DNA of 5,265 nt, taken from positions 1 to 5,265 of the forward strand of contig JALUTW010000514.1 of the NCBI GenBank assembly GCA_027021685.1. The letters run 5' to 3'. This stretch comes from Chromatiales bacterium. GTDB lineage: Bacteria > Pseudomonadota > Gammaproteobacteria > CAMYNG01. The notes beneath the pieces are model-generated. The model did not search any database. It was given only the letters and a program-made list of their open reading frames with translations, and had not been told where the DNA came from. A program made the position numbers and the translations under genes. Position 1 is the stretch's first letter, and every line of letters starts with the position of its first letter. This document shows positions 1 through 5,265 of this stretch, one piece after another.

Positions 1-21
1 CCAGCAGCCAGCGGCCCGGCG

Positions 22-789
<768 letters not shown>

Positions 790-796
790 GGTCAGT

Positions 797-824
797 GACG
801 AGGGCCGAGGGACGAGGGCCGAGG
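797..824 (+). repeat. Left heptamer array, four units (two exact 14-mers)
   Basis: The four consecutive 7-base units are gacgagg, gccgagg, gacgagg and gccgagg, so the 14-mer gacgagggccgagg occurs twice in exact tandem (797-810 and 811-824). A degenerate fifth unit, ggtcagt (790-796), touches the hisF start codon. Read on the hisF coding strand, this array is the immediate 5' leader of hisF. Confidence 0.9.
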
Positions 825-856
825 CATCCCGTCCGCCTGCGTCTGGCGGGCCGGCT

Positions 857-892
857 GGCGCTCCCGGGACCGCCCGGGGACCAGGCAGCGCC
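857..892. other. GC-rich hairpin in the hisA-hisF gap
   Basis: CCCGGG at 863-868 can pair with CCCGGG at 873-878 across a 4-base loop. Directly outside it, GGCGCT (857-862) is complementary to AGCGCC (887-892), with 8 unpaired bases on one side. A smaller dyad, CCGCC (833-837) with GGCGG (845-849), lies alongside. There is no T-run on either side, so this is not a standard intrinsic terminator. It could slow RNA polymerase, protect the upstream mRNA or be a processing site (inference). Confidence 0.5.
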
Positions 893-895
893 CTG

Positions 896-930
896 ACTCG
901 TTACTCGCCACTGGTCCCTCGTCCCTTGTC
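896..930 (-). repeat. Right heptamer array, five units, overlapping the hisA 3' end
   Basis: On the minus strand the units are gacaagg, gacgagg, gaccagt, ggcgagt and aacgagt. Each matches GACGAG(G/T) at six or seven of seven positions. The array encodes the last nine residues of HisA (DKGRGTSGE), and the TAA stop spans the junction of the last two units. Confidence 0.85.
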
Positions 931-1665
931 GCCGGCCAGCTCGTCGGCGAGTTTCTGCGCCTCGGCGAAGTCCAGGGTGCCCTCGTAGATGGCACGGCCG
1001 GTGATGGCCCCCATGATGCCCTCGCCGGCCACCTCGCACAGGGCCCGGATGTCGTCCAGGTCGGTGATGCCGCCGGAGGCGATGACGGGGATGTTGACCG
1101 CCTGGGCCAGCTTGACCGTGGCCTCCACGTTGACCCCTGTCATCATGCCGTCGCGGCCGATGTCGGTGTAGATGATGGCCTCCACCCCGTCGTCGGCGAA
1201 GCGCCGGGCCAGGTCGATGACATCGTGGCGCGACAGCTTGGACCAGCCGTCGATGGCCACCCGGCCGTCCTTGGCATCCAGCCCCACGATGATGTGGCCG
1301 GGAAACTCCAGGCACAGGTCGTTGACGAAGTGGGGCGCGCTCACGGCCTTGGTGCCGATGATGACGTACTGCACCCCGGCATCCAGGTAGGCCGCCACCG
1401 TGTCCTCGTCGCGGATCCCGCCCCCCACCTGGATGGGGACCTCGGGGTGGGCGGCGGCGATGTCCCTGATGACCCCGGCGTTGACGGGGCGGCCGGCGAA
1501 GGCGCCGTTGAGGTCCACCAGGTGCAGGCGCCGGGCCCCGGCCGCGACCCAGCGCCCGGCCACGGCCACCGGGTCGTCGGAGAACACGGTCTCGTCCTCC
1601 ATGCGGCCCTGGCGCAGGCGCACGCACTTCCCGTCCTTCAGGTCGATGGCAGGGATGATGAGCAT
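901..1665 (-). CDS. hisA: ProFAR isomerase HisA
   Basis: This 254-residue cytoplasmic (beta/alpha)8-barrel enzyme carries out the Amadori isomerisation of ProFAR to PRFAR, the substrate of HisF/HisH. Seen in the sequence: the opening MLIIPAID with catalytic Asp8, a second catalytic Asp130 in GLDAKDG, VGGGIRDEDT (80-89), TDIGRDGM (167-174), and phosphate-binding ASGGI (196-200) and GRAIYEG (223-229). The half-barrel symmetry is shared with its paralogue HisF. The start is supported by the conserved N terminus and by an AGGA Shine-Dalgarno (minus strand, bases 1676-1673) 7 bases upstream. The body ends as expected near residue 245. The extra tail DKGRGTSGE is encoded by the heptamer array and is probably a non-functional extension. 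The gene follows hisH after a 51-base gap containing a small hairpin. Confidence 0.98.
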   Translation of the reverse strand: MLIIPAIDLKDGKCVRLRQGRMEDETVFSDDPVAVAGRWVAAGARRLHLVDLNGAFAGRPVNAGVIRDIAAAHPEVPIQVGGGIRDEDTVAAYLDAGVQYVIIGTKAVSAPHFVNDLCLEFPGHIIVGLDAKDGRVAIDGWSKLSRHDVIDLARRFADDGVEAIIYTDIGRDGMMTGVNVEATVKLAQAVNIPVIASGGITDLDDIRALCEVAGEGIMGAITGRAIYEGTLDFAEAQKLADELAGDKGRGTSGE

Positions 1666-1695
1666 GACGGCATCCTGGAATCGAAGGTGCTGGCG

Positions 1696-1711
1696 CGGCC
1701 GGTCCCGGCCG
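1696..1711. other. Small perfect hairpin between hisH and hisA
   Basis: CGGCCG (1696-1701) and CGGCCG (1706-1711) can pair across a 4-base loop just after the hisH stop codon. No T-run follows on the transcribed strand, so it is unlikely to terminate transcription. A 3'-end stabiliser, a pause site or mere GC-rich chance are all possible. Confidence 0.35.
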
Positions 1712-1716
1712 GGTGA

Positions 1717-2358
1717 TCACGGGGACCAGCGCAGGAAATTGGCGTAGAGCTGGAGTCCGGCGTGCTGGCTCTTTTCCGGGTGAAACTGGACCGCAAATAC
1801 ATTGTCACGGGCCACCGCCGATGTAAAGGGCAGCGGGTAGCAGGTGGTGGCGGCGATGAGATCCGGGCTGGCCGGCTCCACGTAATAGCTGTGTACGAAG
1901 TAGAACCGGGTGTCCTGGGAGATATTCTCCCACAGCGGGTGCGGCATCACCTGGTGGACCTGGTTCCAGCCCATGTGCGGCACCTTGAGCCGGCCGCCGT
2001 CCTCCGGCGGCGGCATGTGGCGGGCAAAGGAGAGGACCCGGCCGGGCAGGATGCCCAGGCAGTCCACCCCCTCGTTTTCCTCGCTGTGGTCCATGAGCAC
2101 CTGCATGCCCACGCAGACCCCCAGGAGCGGCCGGCCCGAGTCCACCGCCTCGCGCACCGCCTGGTCCAGGCCCAGGCGGGTGATCTCGCCCATGCAGTCG
2201 CGGATGGCCCCGACGCCGGGCAGCACCACCCGGTCGGCGGCGGCGATGTCGGCCGCCCGGCCGCTCACCACCACCCGCGCGGTGCCGGCGTGCTCCAGGG
2301 CCTTGGCCACCGAGTGGAGGTTGCCCATGCCGTAGTCGATGACTGCCACCGTGCTCAT
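1717..2358 (-). CDS. hisH: Imidazole glycerol phosphate synthase, glutaminase subunit HisH
   Basis: This 213-residue class I (triad) glutamine amidotransferase hydrolyses glutamine and channels the ammonia into HisF, with which it forms the IGP synthase heterodimer. Seen in the sequence: the opening VAVIDYGMGNLHS (4-16), the oxyanion-region loop LPGVG (46-50), nucleophile Cys82 in GVCVGMQ (often GICLGMQ in relatives, here a conservative variant), VPHMGWN (126-132), FVHSYYV (154-160), and the remaining triad residues His193 and Glu195 in QFHPEKS. Length is normal and both ends are intact. Only a weak AGG, 9 bases from the ATG, resembles a Shine-Dalgarno, and the start rests on the conserved N terminus. 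It sits between hisB (43-base gap) and hisA (51-base gap) on one strand, consistent with co-transcription. Confidence 0.98.
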   Translation of the reverse strand: MSTVAVIDYGMGNLHSVAKALEHAGTARVVVSGRAADIAAADRVVLPGVGAIRDCMGEITRLGLDQAVREAVDSGRPLLGVCVGMQVLMDHSEENEGVDCLGILPGRVLSFARHMPPPEDGGRLKVPHMGWNQVHQVMPHPLWENISQDTRFYFVHSYYVEPASPDLIAATTCYPLPFTSAVARDNVFAVQFHPEKSQHAGLQLYANFLRWSP

Positions 2359-2401
2359 GGAAGACTGCCTGCGGCCCGTGCCGGGTGGGAAGGTCCGGTG
2401 T

Positions 2402-2995
2402 TCAGAGCGACCCCTTGGTGGAGGGCACCTCGGCGCCCAGGCGCGGGTCCGGCTCCAGGGCCATGCGCAGGGCGCGGCCGAAGGCCTTGAACACGGTCTC
2501 GGCGATGTGGTGGGCGTTGGCCCCGCGCAGGTTGTCCACGTGCAGGGTCACCCGGGCGTGGTTGACGAAGCCCTGGAAGAACTCCGCCACCAGGTCCACG
2601 TCGAACTCGCCGATGCGCGCGCGCGGGTACTCCACCGTGTACGTGAGGCCGGGCCGGCCGGAGAAGTCCAGCACCACCCGGGACAGGGCCTCGTCCAGCG
2701 GCACGTAGGCATGGCCGTAGCGGCGGATGCCCTTCTTGTCGCCGGCGGCGTCGGCCACCGCCTGGCCCAGGGTGATGCCGATGTCCTCCACCGTGTGGTG
2801 GGCGTCGATGTGCAGGTCGCCCTCGGCCTGGACCTCCAGGTCGATGAGGCCGTGGCGCGCCACCTGCTCCAGCATGTGCTCGAGAAAGGGCACGCCGGTG
2901 TTCAGGCGGGCCTGGCCGGAACCGTCCAGGTCGACGCTGGCGCGGATCCGGGTCTCCAGGGTGTTGCGTTCGACGGTGGCCTTGCGCTGGGTCAT
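2402..2995 (-). CDS. hisB: Imidazoleglycerol-phosphate dehydratase HisB (monofunctional)
   Basis: This 197-residue cytoplasmic metalloenzyme dehydrates imidazole glycerol phosphate to imidazole acetol phosphate, the step after HisH/HisF. Seen in the sequence: the N-terminal ERNTLETRI (9-17), TGVPFLEHML (33-42), the metal-binding DAHHTVED (64-71), a second metal-binding NAHHIAE (160-166) and the C-terminal PSTKG (191-195). No HisN-type phosphatase domain is fused to it, unlike the bifunctional enterobacterial HisB. An in-frame ATG at 3031 would add 12 residues (MLWPFPAPGCPN). I chose 2995 because family members normally start a few residues before the R-x-A-x-V-x-R-x-T motif, and because 3031 falls within the likely promoter. 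No strong Shine-Dalgarno precedes either start. It is the first visible gene of the his block and divergent from ccoN. Confidence 0.97.
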   Translation of the reverse strand: MTQRKATVERNTLETRIRASVDLDGSGQARLNTGVPFLEHMLEQVARHGLIDLEVQAEGDLHIDAHHTVEDIGITLGQAVADAAGDKKGIRRYGHAYVPLDEALSRVVLDFSGRPGLTYTVEYPRARIGEFDVDLVAEFFQGFVNHARVTLHVDNLRGANAHHIAETVFKAFGRALRMALEPDPRLGAEVPSTKGSL

Positions 2996-3026
2996 GTTCG
3001 GGCATCCGGGGGCCGGAAAGGGCCAT

Positions 3027-3055
3027 AGCATAGCCGCAGTCGGCCGCCGGGAAAA
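3027..3055 (-). promoter_or_regulatory. Possible sigma70-type promoter for the his block
   Basis: On the minus strand, TTTTCC (3055-3050) and TATGCT (3032-3027) are separated by 17 bases. They match the -35 and -10 consensus at 3 and 4 of 6 positions. This would place the transcript start near 3020, about 25 bases before the hisB start. The match is moderate and is offered only because a promoter is needed in this gap. Confidence 0.3.
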
Positions 3056-3121
3056 CCGCGTTTTTCGGGCCGGACGGTTGGAAATCTATCCCATCCGGGC
3101 AGGTCCGCCCGCCCGGCCCAC

Positions 3122-3135
3122 TTGATCCAGGTCAA
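3122..3135 (+). promoter_or_regulatory. FNR/ANR box upstream of ccoNO
   Basis: The site reads TTGATCCAGGTCAA. It matches the FNR consensus TTGAT-N4-ATCAA at 9 of 10 defined positions and fits the ANR-style TTGAYCNNGRTCAA pattern fully. It lies 94 bases upstream of the ccoN start codon. FNR/ANR is the oxygen-sensing iron-sulfur regulator that commonly activates cbb3 oxidase genes when oxygen falls. Direct control of hisB is unlikely, as the site is about 108 bases from its predicted transcript start. Confidence 0.88.
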
Positions 3136-3157
3136 GACATGCGGTCGGACGGCCCCG

Positions 3158-3163
3158 CATCCT
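3158..3163 (+). promoter_or_regulatory. Possible -10 element of the FNR-dependent ccoN promoter
   Basis: If the box centred at 3128.5 acts at -41.5, the usual class II FNR position, transcription would start near 3170 and the -10 hexamer would fall here. The bases CATCCT match TATAAT at 3 of 6 positions, including the important second A and final T. The placement comes from the spacing argument rather than a striking motif. Confidence 0.3.
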
Positions 3164-3164
3164 T

Positions 3165-3200
3165 GGAACGGTTTTTGGAACCGTTTTTGGACCCGTTCGA
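3165..3200 (+). repeat. Three degenerate 12-base tandem repeats in the ccoN leader
   Basis: The units are ggaacggttttt (3165-3176), ggaaccgttttt (3177-3188) and ggacccgttcga (3189-3200). The first two differ at one position, and the third is more diverged. They lie between the FNR box and the ccoN ribosome binding site, at or just after the predicted transcript start. Confidence 0.75.
3167..3185 (+). other. 7-bp hairpin followed by T's in the ccoN leader
   Basis: AACGGTT (3167-3173) pairs perfectly with AACCGTT (3179-3185) across a 5-base loop, followed by TTT. The shape resembles a weak intrinsic terminator, but the stem has only three G-C pairs and the T-run is short. It may be a by-product of the 12-base repeats, a leader-stability element or a binding site. 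Confidence 0.4.
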
Positions 3201-3220
3201 AACCCCATCAGACGCTGTGC

Positions 3221-3225
3221 GAGGT
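3221..3225 (+). promoter_or_regulatory. Ribosome binding site that fixes the ccoN start
   Basis: GAGGT sits 5 bases before the ATG at 3230. It separates this start from a longer in-frame reading frame that opens upstream through the FNR box and the 12-base repeats, and which has no plausible initiation site. Confidence 0.75.
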
Positions 3226-3229
3226 TTGC

Positions 3230-4645
3230 ATGGACACCACTGAGACCTACAACTACCGCGTGGTCCGCCAGTTCGCCATCATGACCGTGGTCTGGGGCGT
3301 GGTGGGCCTGCTGGTGGGCGTGATCATCGCCGCCCAGCTCCTGTGGCCGCAGCTCAACTTCGACATCCCCTGGCTCACCTACAGCCGCCTGCGGCCCCTG
3401 CACACCAACGCCGTGATCTTCGCCTTCGGCGGCTCGGCGCTGTTCGCCACGTCCTACTACGTGGTCCAGCGCACCTGCCAGACCCGGCTGTTCTCGGATG
3501 GCCTGGCCGCGTTCACCTTCTGGGGCTGGAACCTGGTCATCGTGCTGGCCGCCATCACCCTGCCGCTGGGCATCACCACCTCCAAGGAGTACGCCGAGCT
3601 GGAGTGGCCCATCGACATCCTCATCACCCTGGTGTGGGTGGCTTACGCGGTGGTGTTCTTCGGCACCATCCTCAAGCGCAAGGTCAAGCACATCTACGTG
3701 GCCAACTGGTTCTACGGCGCCTTCATCCTCACCGTGGCGGTGCTGCACGTGGTGAACTCCGCCGCCCTGCCGGTGACCCTGACCAAGTCCTACTCGGTCT
3801 ACGCCGGGGCCATCGACGCCATGGTCCAGTGGTGGTACGGCCACAACGCGGTGGGCTTCTTTCTCACCGCCGGCTTCCTCGGCATGATGTACTACTTCGT
3901 GCCCAAGCAGGCGGAACGGCCCATCTACTCCTACCGCCTGTCGGTGGTGCACTTCTGGGCCCTCATCTCCACCTACATGTGGGCCGGCCCGCACCACCTG
4001 CACTACACGGCCCTGCCCGACTGGGCCCAGTCGCTGGGCATGGTGTTCTCGCTGATCCTGCTGGCGCCGTCCTGGGGCGGCATGATCAACGGCATCATGA
4101 CCCTGTCCGGGGCCTGGCACAAGCTGCGCACGGATCCCATCCTGCGCTTCCTCATCGTGTCGCTGTCGTTCTACGGCATGTCCACCTTCGAGGGCCCGAT
4201 GATGTCCATCAAGACGGTGAACTCGCTGTCGCACTACACCGACTGGACCATCGGCCACGTGCACTCGGGCGCCCTGGGCTGGGTGGGCCTGGTCTCCATG
4301 GGATCCATCTATTTCCTGATCCCGCGCCTGTTCAACCGCGAGGGCATGTACAGCACCAGGCTCGTGGAGCTGCACTTCTGGACCGCCACCATCGGCATCG
4401 TGCTCTACATCGCCGCCATGTGGATCGCGGGCGTGATGCAGGGCCTCATGTGGCGGGCCGTGAACGAGGACGGCACCCTCACCTACAGTTTCGTCGAGAG
4501 CCTGGAGGCCACGTACCCGTACTACGCGGTACGCCTGGCCGGCGGCGTGCTGTACCTGTTCGGCATGCTGGTGATGGCCTACAACGTGTTCAAGACCATC
4601 AGCGGTGCGACCCCGGCCCGGGCGCCGGCGACGCAGGCCGCGTAA
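3230..4645 (+). CDS. ccoN: cbb3-type cytochrome c oxidase subunit I (CcoN)
   Basis: This 471-residue inner-membrane protein is the catalytic subunit of the C-type heme-copper oxidase. It reduces oxygen to water at a heme b3-CuB centre and pumps protons, with high oxygen affinity. About 12 hydrophobic segments are visible (for example near 15-37, 57-79, 93-115, 127-148 and 433-455). Ligands are recognisable: His58 (RPLHTNAV) and His345 for low-spin heme b, His343 (TIGHVHSG) for heme b3, His205 (WWYGHNAV), His255 and His256 (AGPHHLHY) for CuB, with Tyr249 as the residue that cross-links to a CuB histidine. Glu321 (TFEGPMM) is present. All lie about two positions before the Pseudomonas stutzeri numbering as I remember it. 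It starts the cco operon behind an FNR box, and its stop overlaps the ccoO ribosome binding site. Confidence 0.98.
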   Translation: MDTTETYNYRVVRQFAIMTVVWGVVGLLVGVIIAAQLLWPQLNFDIPWLTYSRLRPLHTNAVIFAFGGSALFATSYYVVQRTCQTRLFSDGLAAFTFWGWNLVIVLAAITLPLGITTSKEYAELEWPIDILITLVWVAYAVVFFGTILKRKVKHIYVANWFYGAFILTVAVLHVVNSAALPVTLTKSYSVYAGAIDAMVQWWYGHNAVGFFLTAGFLGMMYYFVPKQAERPIYSYRLSVVHFWALISTYMWAGPHHLHYTALPDWAQSLGMVFSLILLAPSWGGMINGIMTLSGAWHKLRTDPILRFLIVSLSFYGMSTFEGPMMSIKTVNSLSHYTDWTIGHVHSGALGWVGLVSMGSIYFLIPRLFNREGMYSTRLVELHFWTATIGIVLYIAAMWIAGVMQGLMWRAVNEDGTLTYSFVESLEATYPYYAVRLAGGVLYLFGMLVMAYNVFKTISGATPARAPATQAA

Positions 4646-4650
4646 GGAGG
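4644..4650 (+). promoter_or_regulatory. Ribosome binding site of ccoO overlapping the ccoN stop
   Basis: AAGGAGG begins within the ccoN TAA stop codon and lies 5 bases before the ccoO ATG at 4656. The overlap suggests tight co-translation of the two subunits. It also rules out an earlier in-frame ATG at 4605, inside ccoN, which would add an unlikely arginine-rich leader. Confidence 0.9.
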
Positions 4651-4655
4651 AGCGC

Positions 4656-5264
4656 ATGAGTCACGAGAAGGTAGAGACCAACGCCGGTCTGCTGGCGATC
4701 TTCATCATCATCGTCATCAGCATCGGCGGCCTGGTGGAAATCGTGCCCCTGTTCTTCCTCAAGGACACCACCGAGCCGGTGGCGGGCCTAAAACCCTACA
4801 CCGCGCTGCAGCTGGAGGGGCGCGATGTCTATATCCGCGAGGGCTGCTACGTCTGCCACTCGCAGATGATCCGGCCGTTCCGGGCCGAGACCGAGCGCTA
4901 CGGCCACTACTCGGTGGCGGGCGAGTTCGTCTACGACCACCCGTTCCAGTGGGGCTCCAAGCGCACCGGTCCCGATCTGGCCCGGGTGGGCGGGCGCTAC
5001 TCGGACGAGTGGCACCGGGTCCACCTGATGAACCCGCGCGACGTGGTGCCCGAGTCCAACATGCCGGGCTTCCCCTGGCTGGCGGAAAACACCATCGACG
5101 CCAGCCTGACGCCCAGGAAGATGGAGGTGCTGCGCACGCTGGGCGTGCCCTACACCGATGCCGACATCGCCGGTGCCAGCGCGGCGGTGGCCGGCAAGAC
5201 CGAGATGGACGCCCTCATCGCCTACCTGCAGAGCCTGGGCACGGCCCTGGGCGGCCGGAGGTGA
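4656..5264 (+). CDS. ccoO: cbb3-type cytochrome c oxidase subunit II, mono-heme (CcoO)
   Basis: This 202-residue membrane-anchored c-type cytochrome passes electrons to the CcoN active site. Seen in the sequence: one N-terminal membrane segment (about 11-35, rich in Ile, Leu, Val and Phe) serving as an uncleaved anchor, then a periplasmic domain with one heme-binding CYVCH (Cys64, Cys67, His68) in the family signature REGCYVCHSQMIRPF. The likely distal heme ligand is Met136 in ESNMPGFPWL. Other conserved stretches are GHYSVAGEFVYDHPFQWGSK (83-102) and TGPDLARVGGRYSDEWH (104-120). Length is normal for the family. Heme attachment would need the cytochrome c maturation system, not seen here. The gene follows ccoN after 10 bases and ends inside a strong ribosome binding site. 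Confidence 0.98.
   Translation: MSHEKVETNAGLLAIFIIIVISIGGLVEIVPLFFLKDTTEPVAGLKPYTALQLEGRDVYIREGCYVCHSQMIRPFRAETERYGHYSVAGEFVYDHPFQWGSKRTGPDLARVGGRYSDEWHRVHLMNPRDVVPESNMPGFPWLAENTIDASLTPRKMEVLRTLGVPYTDADIAGASAAVAGKTEMDALIAYLQSLGTALGGRR
5257..5264 (+). promoter_or_regulatory. Strong ribosome binding site for a gene beyond the right edge
   Basis: GGAGGTGA is fully complementary to the 3' end of bacterial 16S rRNA and includes the ccoO TGA stop. Since ccoO repeats the ccoN arrangement (stop codon within the next ribosome binding site), a further cco gene probably starts within about 5-10 bases of the window edge. By family convention this would be ccoQ or ccoP. Confidence 0.75.
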
Positions 5265-5265
5265 G

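Larger units (their letters stand above)
790..930. repeat. Composite heptamer-repeat/hairpin element between hisA and hisF
   Basis: The element fills the 111-base gap between hisA and hisF and runs 30 bases into the hisA end. It consists of a left heptamer array (797-824, plus strand), a GC-rich centre with inverted repeats, and a right heptamer array in opposite orientation (896-930, minus strand). The arms share a perfect 11-base inverted match, AGGGACGAGGG at 808-818 against CCCTCGTCCCT at 916-926. No protein-coding signal is evident inside it. I infer an inserted or expanded intergenic repeat, similar in layout to REP-like or miniature palindromic elements. No target-site duplication is apparent, so actual mobility is unproven. 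Confidence 0.6.

Noticed and set aside
1..21. Terminator or start of another gene downstream of hisF
   Set aside because: There are only 21 bases, with no T-run, no clear stem, and no start codon or ribosome binding site on the his-coding strand.
790..930. CRISPR-like array
   Set aside because: The repeat units are 7 bases, contiguous and without spacers, and the two arrays face in opposite directions.
2615..2625. Alternating GC run within hisB as a Z-DNA or slippage site
   Set aside because: It encodes conserved-looking HisB residues (RAR before IGEF), and short GC alternations are expected by chance at this base composition.
2996..3031. Twelve-residue extension of HisB to an ATG at 3031
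   Set aside because: It goes beyond the usual HisB N terminus, has no Shine-Dalgarno and overlaps the best -10 candidate.
3052..3064. AAAAC-cgc-GTTTT dyad as a terminator or operator
   Set aside because: The stem is only five base pairs with a 3-base loop and mostly A-T pairs. It lies where the hisB promoter is expected, so the evidence for a separate function is too weak.
3122..3229. N-terminal extension of CcoN starting at a TTG at 3122
   Set aside because: The TTG is the first half of the FNR box, and the extension would translate the 12-base repeats. The ATG at 3230 has a ribosome binding site and the normal CcoN N terminus.
3086..4657. Long open frame antisense to ccoN (523 codons)
   Set aside because: It is rich in His, Gly, Val and Asp in the pattern produced by reading GC-rich codons backwards. 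It shows no recognisable domain and lies opposite a gene with all catalytic residues intact.

Overview
The window carries two blocks of housekeeping genes transcribed away from each other, separated by a divergent promoter region (about 2996-3229). Very high G+C coding DNA, a monofunctional HisB, the order hisB-hisH-hisA-hisF and a classical ccoNO pair behind an FNR/ANR box indicate a proteobacterium. The protein styles and the GACGAGG-type heptamer repeats between hisA and hisF make me think of a gammaproteobacterium of the Ectothiorhodospiraceae/Thioalkalivibrio kind, but that placement is from memory and unverified.

Left block, minus strand (read right to left): hisB (IGP dehydratase), hisH (glutaminase subunit of IGP synthase), hisA (ProFAR isomerase) and hisF (cyclase subunit of IGP synthase). 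They form the core of a histidine biosynthesis operon. HisA supplies PRFAR, HisH and HisF together turn it into imidazole glycerol phosphate plus AICAR, and HisB dehydrates that product. All four are complete with their catalytic residues. The operon probably continues past the left edge, since only 21 bases follow the hisF stop and no terminator is seen.

Right block, plus strand: ccoN and ccoO, the catalytic and membrane-anchored mono-heme subunits of the cbb3-type cytochrome c oxidase, used for respiration at low oxygen. A near-consensus FNR/ANR box sits upstream at the spacing expected for an activator. CcoO is complete. Its stop codon lies inside a very strong ribosome binding site, so another cco gene (ccoQ or ccoP) most likely starts just beyond the right edge.

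The least ordinary part is 790-930, between hisA and hisF. Two arrays of 7-base repeats face each other around a GC-rich hairpin region. One array encodes the last nine residues and stop of HisA, and the other abuts the hisF start codon and leaves it without a visible Shine-Dalgarno sequence. A smaller oddity is a run of three degenerate 12-base repeats with a 7-bp hairpin in the predicted ccoN leader. I see no previously undescribed multigene system here.
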